Below are positions 54,997 to 63,460 of a stretch of 64,000 bases of DNA, one piece after another. The notes beneath the pieces were generated by a model. It worked only from the letters and a program-made list of their open reading frames with translations. It had not been told where the DNA came from and searched no databases. Position 1 is the first letter of the stretch. The number at the start of each line of letters is the position of its first letter. This DNA is from Clostridium chauvoei. GTDB lineage: Bacteria > Bacillota > Clostridia > Clostridiales > Clostridiaceae. The stretch spans positions 372,001-436,000 of the forward strand of contig NZ_CP018624.1 in the NCBI RefSeq assembly GCF_002327185.1, read 5' to 3'. Position numbers and translations under genes: made by a program.

Positions 54997-55545
54997 TTGG
55001 CTAATGCAATAGGAATGGTTGAATTTACAAGCATAGCACGTGGAATTTATGCAACTGACCAAATGCTTAAGACATCAGAAGTTGAAATAGTTACTGCTAC
55101 TTCAGTTTGTCCAGGAAAATACATTGCAATAGTTAATGGTGATGTTGCTGCAGTAAAAGAATCTGTAGATGTAGGAGAAAATATGGCAGGAGAGTTTTGG
55201 ATTGATTCAATAGTTATTCCAAATGTAAGTCCATTAGTTTTTCCAGCAATTACAGGAGCAACAATGCCTGATAGAATACAAGCACTTGGAATTCTAGAAT
55301 CCTTTTCTATAGCTAATATGGTTATAGCAGCAGATGCTATTTTAAAGGCTGCTAATTTAGATCCAATAGAGCTTAGATTAGGGACTGGATTAGGAGGAAA
55401 ATCTTTCTTTACTTTTACAGGTGATGTAGCAGCAGTTGAAGCTGGTATAGAATCAGGAAAGTCAATTATGCAAGAAAAAGGTTTGTTAGTTAATGCAGAG
55501 ATTATACCATCTCCTTCAGATAGATTACTACAGTCTTTACTTTAA
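54997..55545 (+). CDS. pduT: BMC-T tandem shell protein, PduT-like
   Basis: A 182-residue protein with two BMC domains (about 4-88 and 96-180) forming a pseudohexameric trimer. The first has SVCPGKYIAIVNGDVAAV with Cys38, the same position as the residue that holds a [4Fe-4S] cluster in the pore of Citrobacter PduT (recalled). The start is TTG 54997 after AAGGAGGG, two bases behind the PduS-like gene. The pair suggests an electron conduit through the shell. Confidence 0.9.
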   Translation: MANAIGMVEFTSIARGIYATDQMLKTSEVEIVTATSVCPGKYIAIVNGDVAAVKESVDVGENMAGEFWIDSIVIPNVSPLVFPAITGATMPDRIQALGILESFSIANMVIAADAILKAANLDPIELRLGTGLGGKSFFTFTGDVAAVEAGIESGKSIMQEKGLLVNAEIIPSPSDRLLQSLL

Positions 55546-55599
55546 AGGTAAGTAAAAACATTATATAAAAATAATTTTACAATGAAAGGATGTGAGTAA

Positions 55600-56262
55600 A
55601 TGAAAAAGTTAATCATTGCAAAAGATATTGAAGATTTAATAAAGCAAGGTGAAACAAGATTTAATATTGATAGTAATGTAATTATTACACCAGCAGCTAA
55701 AGATTTAGCAAAGGCTAATGGTATAGAATTTACTACAGAGGAGACTAAATGCGAAGTAAAAGCATTTGATCCAATATCAAAAGCTTGTATAGAAGGATTA
55801 GATAGTGAAATGCTTCTAGCTTTCTTTAAAACTATGATGGATAAAGGACTTTTACAAGAAATGCTTAATTGCTTAAACAAGCCTAATAAACCTTATACTT
55901 TTGAAAGTGATAAAGGAGGTTTAAAGGTTGTTAGAGGTAATACAGTTAAAATGGATGTTTTTGATACAGGTGATCCAAAGGTAAAAGCTTATTATCAAGA
56001 ATTAGTTAGTAAAGAAGAATCTAAAATGAGTGCAGGTTTTTTAACAATAGAAAATTCACGCTTTGATTGGGAATTAACTTATGAAGAAATTGATTATGTA
56101 ATAGAAGGGACATTGACAATAGAGATAAATGGAAAGACCTATACTGCATATCCTGGTGATGTATTATTTGTACCATCAGGCTCTAAAGTAGTTTGGGGTT
56201 CACCTAATAAAGCAAGGGTATTTTATGCTACTTATCCTGCAAACTGGGCGGATCTTTTATAG
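55600..56262 (+). CDS. eutQ: EutQ-like cupin protein
   Basis: A 220-residue protein with a short N-terminal helical part (KLIIAKDIEDLIKQG; ITPAAKDLAKANGIEF). A C-terminal cupin domain (about 115-220) includes EEIDYVIEGTLTIEINGKTYTAYPGDVLFVPSGSKVVWGS. EutQ from eut loci has acetate kinase activity, which would turn acetyl phosphate from PduL into acetate and ATP. The sequence shows the fold, not the activity. GAAAGGATG precedes the start. Confidence 0.88.
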   Translation: MKKLIIAKDIEDLIKQGETRFNIDSNVIITPAAKDLAKANGIEFTTEETKCEVKAFDPISKACIEGLDSEMLLAFFKTMMDKGLLQEMLNCLNKPNKPYTFESDKGGLKVVRGNTVKMDVFDTGDPKVKAYYQELVSKEESKMSAGFLTIENSRFDWELTYEEIDYVIEGTLTIEINGKTYTAYPGDVLFVPSGSKVVWGSPNKARVFYATYPANWADLL

Positions 56263-56284
56263 TAAACTTTGGGAGGATTAAGCT

Positions 56285-56896
56285 ATGAAAGCACTTGGAT
56301 TAATAGAAACAAGGGGACTATTAGCAGCAATTGAAAGTGCAGATACAATGCTTAAAGCAGCAGATGTTAGTATTTTTGATAAAACCTATGTTGGAGGTGG
56401 CCTTGTTTCAGTATCAGTAACAGGAGATGTAGGTGCAGTAAAAGCAGCAGTTGAAGCTGGTGTTGCAGCTGTTAAAAAACTTGATAGTTCATTACTTGTT
56501 TCAGAACATGTAATACCTAGACCTCATGAAGAATTAGATAGCATTATTGGAATTAAAAGTACAATAAGAAATATAGATGATTCTAACAATCAAAATGAAG
56601 ATCTAGATGAGGATAATTCAAATTTTATATTAGATAATTTATTTGATGGTAATTTAGAAGATGAAAAAAAAGCTAATTCTGAGAAAGTAGATTTAGATAA
56701 TTTACAAAAAGAGAGTATAGATAATTTAGTAAAAGATAATGGAATAGAAAAAACTATTGAAGTTTTAAATAAGCTTAAGCTAAGAAAACTTAGAACTTTA
56801 GCTAAACAATATACAGATTTAGGAATTACAAATGAAATGATTTCTAAAGCAAGTAAAAAGTTATTAATTACAAAAATAGAAGAGTATTATAAATAA
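56285..56896 (+). CDS. BMC-H shell protein with acidic linker and SAP/Rho_N-like tail
   Basis: A 203-residue protein. Residues 1-90 are a normal BMC-H domain ([48 protein letters not shown], ending PRPHEEL). Residues about 100-150 form an Asp/Asn/Glu-rich linker (DDSNNQNEDLDEDN, then FDGNLEDE). Residues about 155-203 fold as helices (LRKLRTLAKQYTDLGITNEMISKASKKLLITKIEEYY) that resemble a SAP or Rho N-terminal domain, a nucleic-acid-binding fold. EutK carries a winged helix in a comparable place. The tail could bind nucleic acid or cargo. Confidence 0.82.
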   Translation: MKALGLIETRGLLAAIESADTMLKAADVSIFDKTYVGGGLVSVSVTGDVGAVKAAVEAGVAAVKKLDSSLLVSEHVIPRPHEELDSIIGIKSTIRNIDDSNNQNEDLDEDNSNFILDNLFDGNLEDEKKANSEKVDLDNLQKESIDNLVKDNGIEKTIEVLNKLKLRKLRTLAKQYTDLGITNEMISKASKKLLITKIEEYYK

Positions 56897-56934
56897 CTTT
56901 GATATAGACAGATTCTAAAAGGGGGAATGACAAA

Positions 56935-58497
56935 ATGGAGAATTTTGATAAAGATTTACGATCTATTCAAGAAGCAAGAAATCTTGCCAGACTAGGAAAA
57001 GTTGCAGCAGAAAAAATTGCTGATTATAGTGAAGAACAAATTGATAGAATTTTGCGTAATATGGTTAAAGTTGCAGAAGAGAATGCAGCATGTTTAGCAA
57101 AAATGGCAGTAGAAGAAACAGGCTTTGGTAAAGTTGAGGATAAAACTTATAAAAATCATATGGCATCAACAATTTTATATAACGCAATAAAAGATATGAA
57201 AACTATTGGTGTAATTAAAGAAGATGAAGTAAATAAATTAATTGAAATTGCAGAGCCCGTTGGTTTAGTAATGGGAATAGTACCATCTACAAATCCAACA
57301 TCAACTACTATTTTTAAAGCAATGATTGCAATTAAATCTAGAAATGCAATAGTATTTTCACCACATCCATCAGCTGCAGAATGTACAATTAAAGCAGCTA
57401 AATTAATGAATGAGGCTGCAATTGAAGCAGGAGCTCCTAAAGATATTATTGGATGTATTTCTATACCAACTCTTGGAGCAACAAATGAATTAATGACCTG
57501 TAAAGAAGTTGCAATTATTATAGCAACTGGAGGTCCAGGGATGGTAAAGGCTGCTTATAGTTCAGGTAAGCCTGCACTTGGAGTTGGAGCAGGTAACTCT
57601 CCTGCATATATAGAAAGAAGTGCTAATGTTAAGCAAGCTGTTACAAGTATAATTGCAAGTAAGACCTTTGATAATGGTACAATCTGTGCATCAGAACAAT
57701 CAATTATATGTGAAGAATGTAATTATAATGAAGTTGTTGAAGAATTAAAAAATCAAGGTGGATACTTTATGACAACAGAAGAAACTAATAAGGTTTGTAA
57801 CTTGTTGTTTAAGAATGGACATAGTATGAATGCTAAGTTTGTTGGTAGATCACCTAAAGTTATTGCAGATGCAGCAGGAATTTCTATTCCAGAAGGAACT
57901 AAAGTGCTTATTGGAAAGCAAGAAGGGGTAGGGGATGGTTATCCTTTATCATTTGAAAAACTTACTACAGTACTTGGTTTCTACACAGTAAGAGATTGGC
58001 AAGAAGCATGTGAATTAAGTATTAAGTTACTTCAAAATGGAATTGGTCATACAATGAGTATTCACACTGAAGATAGAGATATAGTAATGAAGTTTGCTAG
58101 AAAGCCAGCGTCACGTATTTTAGTTAATACTGGAGGTAGCCAAGGTGGAACAGGTGGAAGCACAGGTCTTATACCATCATTTACACTAGGTTGTGGTACT
58201 TGGGGTGGTAGCTCAGTGTCAGAAAATGTCACTCCAATGCATTTAGTTAATATAAAGAGAGTTGCTTATGGTCTGAAGAATTGTGCAACGTTAGTTGCTG
58301 ATGACCCAACTTTTAATTGCTTAAAAACTACTGATAACTGTCATTCTACACATAATCAATATGAAACATTAAGTCCTTCACAATATGCGGCTGCATCAAA
58401 GTGTAATAATACTACTGATAATAGTACAGGCACTAATAATGAAGAACTTATGAAATTAGTTAATGAGATAGTAAAGGCAATGAAGGGGGACATCTAA
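56935..58497 (+). CDS. CoA-acylating acetaldehyde dehydrogenase of the compartment
   Basis: A 520-residue EutE/PduP-family enzyme that converts acetaldehyde, CoA and NAD+ to acetyl-CoA and NADH. Cofactor motifs include PSTNPTSTTIFKAMIAIKSRNAIVFSPHPSA. The catalytic Cys is present: ASKTFDNGTICASEQ, Cys251. Beyond the enzyme core a linker rich in Cys, Asn and Thr (about 455-500) leads to an amphipathic helix (ELMKLVNEIVKAMKG) typical of encapsulation peptides. Unlike the homologue at 45.6 kb, it should be active. pduL follows without a gap. Confidence 0.93.
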   Translation: MENFDKDLRSIQEARNLARLGKVAAEKIADYSEEQIDRILRNMVKVAEENAACLAKMAVEETGFGKVEDKTYKNHMASTILYNAIKDMKTIGVIKEDEVNKLIEIAEPVGLVMGIVPSTNPTSTTIFKAMIAIKSRNAIVFSPHPSAAECTIKAAKLMNEAAIEAGAPKDIIGCISIPTLGATNELMTCKEVAIIIATGGPGMVKAAYSSGKPALGVGAGNSPAYIERSANVKQAVTSIIASKTFDNGTICASEQSIICEECNYNEVVEELKNQGGYFMTTEETNKVCNLLFKNGHSMNAKFVGRSPKVIADAAGISIPEGTKVLIGKQEGVGDGYPLSFEKLTTVLGFYTVRDWQEACELSIKLLQNGIGHTMSIHTEDRDIVMKFARKPASRILVNTGGSQGGTGGSTGLIPSFTLGCGTWGGSSVSENVTPMHLVNIKRVAYGLKNCATLVADDPTFNCLKTTDNCHSTHNQYETLSPSQYAAASKCNNTTDNSTGTNNEELMKLVNEIVKAMKGDI

Positions 58498-59148
58498 ATG
58501 GATGGATGTGAAGCTATATTGAAACTTTTACTGGAGGCTGTACAAAATAATTCAGTTAATGAAGTATCAAAAAATAATTCATTAGAAATTCCAGTAGGTG
58601 TTTCAAATAGACATATACATCTTTCAAAGAAAGATTTAGACACTTTGTTTGGTGAGAATTATCAGTTGACAAAAATAAAGGATTTATCACAACCTGGTCA
58701 ATATGCATGTAAGGAAACATTAACAATTTGTGGACCCAAAGGTGCTATTGAAAAAGTTAGAATTCTTGGACCTACAAGAAGTAAAACACAGGTTGAAGTA
58801 TTAGCAGGAGATTGTTTTAAGCTTGGTGTTATTTCACAACCAAGACTATCAGGTGACTTATGTAGAACACCTGGAATAACTTTAATTGGTAAAAAAGGTT
58901 CAGTTCAAATTGAAGAAGGATTAATAGTTGCACAAAGACATATTCATATGACACCAGAAGATGCTAAAAGATTTCAAGTCTCTGATGGGGATATAGTTTC
59001 AATTAAATTTGATGACCTACGAGGTGGAATTTATAGCAATGTAGCTATTAGAGTAACAGATACTTCAAGTCTTGAGTGTCATATTGACACAGAAGAAGCA
59101 AATGCTATGAATATTAATTCTAATTCAAAACTAAAAATTATAAAGTAA
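58498..59148 (+). CDS. pduL: Phosphotransacylase PduL
   Basis: PduL converts acetyl-CoA and phosphate to acetyl phosphate, recycling CoA inside the shell. The 216-residue protein has both zinc-binding halves: GVSNRHIHLSKKDLDTLFG (His-x-His) and VAQRHIHMTPEDAKRF. GPTRSKTQVEV and RLSGD are also present. Its N-terminal helix CEAILKLLLEAVQNN resembles the PduL encapsulation peptide. The ATG directly follows the stop of the aldehyde dehydrogenase, with AGGGGGAC upstream. Confidence 0.94.
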   Translation: MDGCEAILKLLLEAVQNNSVNEVSKNNSLEIPVGVSNRHIHLSKKDLDTLFGENYQLTKIKDLSQPGQYACKETLTICGPKGAIEKVRILGPTRSKTQVEVLAGDCFKLGVISQPRLSGDLCRTPGITLIGKKGSVQIEEGLIVAQRHIHMTPEDAKRFQVSDGDIVSIKFDDLRGGIYSNVAIRVTDTSSLECHIDTEEANAMNINSNSKLKIIK

Positions 59149-59223
59149 AAAATAAAAATTCAAATATAAAAGCTATTAATAAAAATATTAAATAAAAATG
59201 AAAGAAAATAGGAGGATTTTAAA

Positions 59224-59514
59224 ATGAAATATGATGCATTAGGAATGATAGAAACAAGAGGTTTAGTTGGTTCAATAGAGGCTGCAGATGCTATGGTTAA
59301 GGCAGCAAATGTTTATTTAATTGGTAAAGAGTATGTTGGTGGAGGTCTTGTAACAGTTATGGTAAGAGGTGATGTAGGAGCTGTAAAAGCTGCTACTGAT
59401 GCTGGTGCTGCAGCAGCACAACGTGTTGGAGAATTAATTTCAGTTCACGTTATTCCACGTCCACACTCAGAAGTAGAAGTAATTCTTCCAACAGCTAAAG
59501 AAATTACAAAATAA
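59224..59514 (+). CDS. BMC-H hexameric shell protein C
   Basis: A 96-residue canonical BMC-H protein: [57 protein letters not shown], ending [14 protein letters not shown]. The pore loop GGGL equals that of the tailed shell protein and of EutM/PduA. TAGGAGG precedes the ATG. It is the last gene of the operon, followed by a strong terminator. Confidence 0.94.
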   Translation: MKYDALGMIETRGLVGSIEAADAMVKAANVYLIGKEYVGGGLVTVMVRGDVGAVKAATDAGAAAAQRVGELISVHVIPRPHSEVEVILPTAKEITK

Positions 59515-59534
59515 ATTAAAATTAAAAATGATAA

Positions 59535-59585
59535 AAAGAGGTGTTGCAAAATAATTTTTCGTTATTTTGTAGCATCTCTTTTTGA
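59535..59585 (+). terminator. Terminator of the cut/BMC operon
   Basis: A 20-base stem (59535-59554 with 59562-59581, one or two mismatches) and a T run. The rest of the gap to 59869 is AT-rich; TAACATATTA-like repeats near 59830-59850 are the only visible structure. Confidence 0.88.
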
Positions 59586-59869
59586 ATTTAAATATATAAA
59601 ACGAAAAATAATATCATTAAATTAATGACTTAACTTTCGAAAATTAATAGAATATACATAAAAAATTAAACAAAAACACATAAAAAATTAATTATTTTTT
59701 ACAAAAAGATAATTTGATACTAAAAATATTTAAAAAAGTCGATTTGTGTAGAAATTTAAAGAAAAAAACAGTAAGAATAATTTAATTTTACTAAAAGCTA
59801 TTTATTAATAAAAACTATCACTTTCCAATATGTTATTATTTTAACATATTAAAAGAAGAGGTGATACAA

Positions 59870-60811
59870 ATGAAAATAGCAATCGCTGGCGCTGGAGCTA
59901 TGGGAAGTAGATTTGGACTTATGTTACATAAAGCAGGAAATGAAGTTATATTAATTGATAAGTGGACTGAACATGTAAATAAAATAAAAGAAGTAGGTTT
60001 AAAAGCTAATTTTAATGGAGAAGATATTGTTGAACAAATACCAGCATTTTTCCCAAATGAATTAGAAGGAAAGGTAGGATCTATTGATACTGTTATATTA
60101 TTTACAAAAGCTATGCAATTAGATGATATGTTACAATCAATAAAATCAATATTATCAAAAGATACTAAAGTATTATGCTTATTAAACGGATTAGGACATG
60201 AAGATACTGTTAAGATGTATGTATCAGAAGAAAATATTTTACTTGGAAATACTATGTGGACAGCTGGATTAACTGGTCCTGGAGAAGTAAAACTTTTTGG
60301 AAATGGAGAAGTAGAACTTCAAAACGTATATTCAAGTGGTAAAGAATCAGGATTAGAAGTTGTAAAGGTATTAAGTGAAGCAGGATTGAACGCAAAGTAT
60401 AGTGAAAATGTAAAGTATTCTATATGGAGAAAAGCTTGTGTAAATGGAACTTTAAATGGAACATGTACTATTTTAGATTCAAATATTGCAAGTTTTGGAG
60501 CATCTAAAGCAGCAGATGAAATAGTTCGTACAATTATTAATGAATTTGCAGATGTAGCAGAAAAAGAAGGTATTATTCTTGATCGTGAAGAAATAGTAAG
60601 CCATGTTAAGAGTACTTTCGATCCAAATGGAGTGGGTAAACACTATCCATCTATGCATCAAGATTTAATTAAAAATAATCGTTTAACAGAAATTGATTAT
60701 ATTAATGGAGCAGTATGCAGAAAGGGTGCAAAATACAATGTTTCAACACCTTACTGTCAATTCTTAACTCTATTAGTTCATGCAAAAGAAGAAATTTTAA
60801 CAGCGAAATAA
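59870..60811 (+). CDS. Ketopantoate reductase family protein (PanE/ApbA)
   Basis: A 313-residue NADPH-dependent reductase. The N-terminal Rossmann motif MKIAIAGAGAMGSRFGLML is followed by IDTVILFTKAMQLDDML. NTMWTAGLTGPGEVKLFGNGEV and the C-terminal KACVNGTLNGTCTIL and SMHQDLIKNNRLTEIDYINGAVCRKG hold the substrate-binding Asn, Ser, Glu pattern of PanE. It may make pantoate, but its operon partner is a PTS-like membrane protein rather than panB or panC, so another 2-keto acid is possible. ATG 59870 follows AGAGGTGA. Confidence 0.85.
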   Translation: MKIAIAGAGAMGSRFGLMLHKAGNEVILIDKWTEHVNKIKEVGLKANFNGEDIVEQIPAFFPNELEGKVGSIDTVILFTKAMQLDDMLQSIKSILSKDTKVLCLLNGLGHEDTVKMYVSEENILLGNTMWTAGLTGPGEVKLFGNGEVELQNVYSSGKESGLEVVKVLSEAGLNAKYSENVKYSIWRKACVNGTLNGTCTILDSNIASFGASKAADEIVRTIINEFADVAEKEGIILDREEIVSHVKSTFDPNGVGKHYPSMHQDLIKNNRLTEIDYINGAVCRKGAKYNVSTPYCQFLTLLVHAKEEILTAK

Positions 60812-60829
60812 TAAAGGAGATATATAAAT

Positions 60830-61897
60830 ATGTCTGAAATTAAAAGACTTACGCCTAAGGATTTTTTAAATAAAGTTCTGGCTGGAACAGCTTTAGGAAT
60901 TATAGTTGGACTTATTCCAAATGCTGTTTTAGCATCTATTTTAAAACTTTTTGAACAAACAGACTTTGTAGTTTTATTAACTAGAACTGTTGTTATGTTT
61001 CAATTAACTACTCCATTATTAATAGGAGCTCTTATTGCATTACAATTTGGATTAAATCCAATGAAGATGGCTGTTGTTGCAGGAGCAGCATTTGTAGGTT
61101 CAGGTGTTACTATGTTTAACCCACAAATGCAAAATATGGCAACAAACACTATGGGTGCATATGTAAGTGCTGGAACTGGAGATATAATAAATACTATGCT
61201 TACTGCATCAATAGCAGTAATTCTAATATTATTAGTTGGAGAAAAGTTTGGTTCAGTAAGTATAATATTAACACCTATTCTTATTGGAGCTGGATCAGGG
61301 TTAATAGGATTGCTTATACTTCCTTACGTTAAAGGATTTACAGCAATTATTGGAAATGGAATAAATTCATTTACAAATTTACAACCTATATTAATGAGTA
61401 TTTTAATAGCTTGTTCATTTGCAGTATTAATTATTTCACCAATATCAACAGTTGCTATTGGTATGGCAATTCAATTAAATGGTATATCAGCAGGAGCAGC
61501 AGCAATGGGAGTTGCAGCAACAACAATAGTATTAGTTGTTCACTCTTGGAAAGTTAATAAACCAGGCCTTACAATGGCAGTAGGTTTAGGAGCAATGAAA
61601 ATGATGATGCCAAACTTGTTCCGTTATCCTATTATTTTAGTGCCTGTTTTATTTACAGCAGCTATTTCAGCAATACCAGTTGCGCTATTTAATGTTATGG
61701 GAACAGCTTCATCATCAGGATTTGGACTAGTTGGATTAGTTGGACCATTAGCATCAATTAATGCAGGTCTAAATATAATACTAGCAATAGTGGTATGGTT
61801 TGTTATTCCTACAATAGCATCAATAATATCATTAGTATTATTTGAAAAAGTACTTAAATTATATAAAAAAGAAGAAGCTTTTGCTTATCTTGGATAA
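60830..61897 (+). CDS. PTS_EIIC_2-type membrane protein
   Basis: A 355-residue protein with about ten membrane segments. Signature pieces are LNKVLAGTALGIIVGLIPNAVL, VAGAAFVGSGVTMFNPQ, GSGLIGLLILPYVK and ISPISTVAIGMAIQLNGISAGAAAMG. It fits the PTS_EIIC_2 family of stand-alone EIIC-like proteins, which lack IIA and IIB partners here. It lies 18 bases after the PanE-like gene, so both form an operon; the transported compound may be the reductase's substrate or product. AAAGGAGAT precedes the ATG. Confidence 0.85.
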   Translation: MSEIKRLTPKDFLNKVLAGTALGIIVGLIPNAVLASILKLFEQTDFVVLLTRTVVMFQLTTPLLIGALIALQFGLNPMKMAVVAGAAFVGSGVTMFNPQMQNMATNTMGAYVSAGTGDIINTMLTASIAVILILLVGEKFGSVSIILTPILIGAGSGLIGLLILPYVKGFTAIIGNGINSFTNLQPILMSILIACSFAVLIISPISTVAIGMAIQLNGISAGAAAMGVAATTIVLVVHSWKVNKPGLTMAVGLGAMKMMMPNLFRYPIILVPVLFTAAISAIPVALFNVMGTASSSGFGLVGLVGPLASINAGLNIILAIVVWFVIPTIASIISLVLFEKVLKLYKKEEAFAYLG

Positions 61898-61907
61898 GAT
61901 AATTAGA

Positions 61908-61947
61908 AATACCAAAGTCGAAATAAATCGTCTTTGGTATTTTTTTA
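61908..61947 (+). terminator. Terminator after the EIIC-like gene
   Basis: AATACCAAAG / CTTTGGTATT stem followed by seven T. Confidence 0.88.
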
Positions 61948-62029
61948 GTACATATGGAAATAAAATTTTAAACTTTTAAAGCTATTATTATGTTATAATT
62001 AGTGGAAATTTAAATAAGAGGGAAAAGAA

Positions 62030-63136
62030 ATGAACTTTAAAGAATTAGGAATAAATGAAAATATAATAAAAACATTAAAAAATAATGGGATAGTAAGCCC
62101 GACTGAGATTCAAAAATATAGTATCAAAGATATATTAAATGGTAAGGATATTATAGCGGAAGCACAAACAGGTACAGGTAAAACATTAGCCTTTTTATTA
62201 CCTATATTTGAAAATATTTCACTATCATCTAAAGATATTCAATGTTTAATAATAACGCCAACAAGAGAGCTAGCAATACAAATTACTGAAGAGGCTACAA
62301 AACTAAAAGAAGGTAAAGATATTGGTATTCTAGCAATGTATGGAGGCAAGGATATAGGAGCACAGTTAAATAAGTTAAAAGGCAATATTCAAATTATTAT
62401 TGCTACACCAGGAAGACTTCTTGATCATATAAAGAGAAAAACTGTCGATTTAAAGAAATTAAAAACTATAGTTATTGATGAAGCGGACCAAATGTTACTT
62501 ATGGGCTTTAGAAATGAAATAGATATAATAATGAAGGAAAAACCTAAAAAAGTTCAAACTTTATGTTTTTCTGCAACTATGGATTCAGCAGTTAAAAAAC
62601 TAGCATATAGATATATGAGTGAACCATCAGTTATTTCTGTTAAGAAAGAAGAAGTAACATTAGAAAATATCAGACAGCAAGTAGTAGAAACTACAGACAG
62701 ATTAAAAAGAGATGCTTTATGTAAAGTTCTAGATGAAGATAATCCTTTTATGGCTATTATATTCTGTAGAACAAAAAGAAGAGCAGACGAGCTTGAAGTA
62801 GTTATGCATAGAAGAGGATACAACTGTAAGGTAATACATAGCGATATACCACAAAACAAACGTGAGAGAATTATGAAGTCCTTTAGAAATGCAGACATAC
62901 AATATCTAATTGCAACAGATGTTGCTTCAAGAGGTTTAGATATAGGGGGAGTAAGTCACATATACAATTATGATATTCCTGAAAAGGTAGAAACATACAT
63001 TCATCGTATAGGTAGAACAGGTAGAGCTGGTGAAGATGGATATACATGCCTATTTGTAGATAAGAAAGATTTAAGGTTATTAGGGGATATAGAAAAGGAA
63101 ATAAAATTTACAATACAAAGAAGAGTTTTTGAGTAA
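62030..63136 (+). CDS. DEAD-box RNA helicase
   Basis: A 368-residue ATP-dependent RNA helicase comprising the two RecA domains only. Motifs in order: Q motif (GIVSPTEIQKYSI), I AQTGTGKT, Ia PTRELAIQ, II DEAD, III SAT, IV IIFCRTKRRAD, V TDVASRGLDI and VI HRIGRTGRAG. There is no C-terminal RNA-binding extension as in CshA or DbpA, so it is a minimal helicase. Likely roles are RNA remodelling or cold adaptation. GAGGGAAAAG precedes the ATG; it is monocistronic. Confidence 0.95.
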   Translation: MNFKELGINENIIKTLKNNGIVSPTEIQKYSIKDILNGKDIIAEAQTGTGKTLAFLLPIFENISLSSKDIQCLIITPTRELAIQITEEATKLKEGKDIGILAMYGGKDIGAQLNKLKGNIQIIIATPGRLLDHIKRKTVDLKKLKTIVIDEADQMLLMGFRNEIDIIMKEKPKKVQTLCFSATMDSAVKKLAYRYMSEPSVISVKKEEVTLENIRQQVVETTDRLKRDALCKVLDEDNPFMAIIFCRTKRRADELEVVMHRRGYNCKVIHSDIPQNKRERIMKSFRNADIQYLIATDVASRGLDIGGVSHIYNYDIPEKVETYIHRIGRTGRAGEDGYTCLFVDKKDLRLLGDIEKEIKFTIQRRVFE

Positions 63137-63460
63137 AATATGTAATGTTATCTATTTTTTGTATAAGATTTTTTTGAATTAAATAAAATAACTAAAAATT
63201 TAATATTGGTTAATGGAAATTACCCCCTTTTTATAAAATCCATATATTATTATAATAAATTGTGATGAATATTAGTAAGAAATCATTTAGATTTAAATAA
63301 TTTTAAATAAATAAGTAATTTTTTTAAAAATTTCAACAAATTACTTTATTTGATTTTATAAATTTTGTTATTTATAATTTATAAATCGTCAATTTAATAA
63401 CAAATAAAATGCTTTAATAAAAATTAAAAAATTTAATTATCAAAGTAGGGGGTAGTTTTG
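63137..63460. other. AT-rich gap before the PucR-type gene
   Basis: No gene, hairpin terminator or known RNA is evident. It presumably holds the terminator of the helicase gene and the promoter of the next. Confidence 0.4.
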
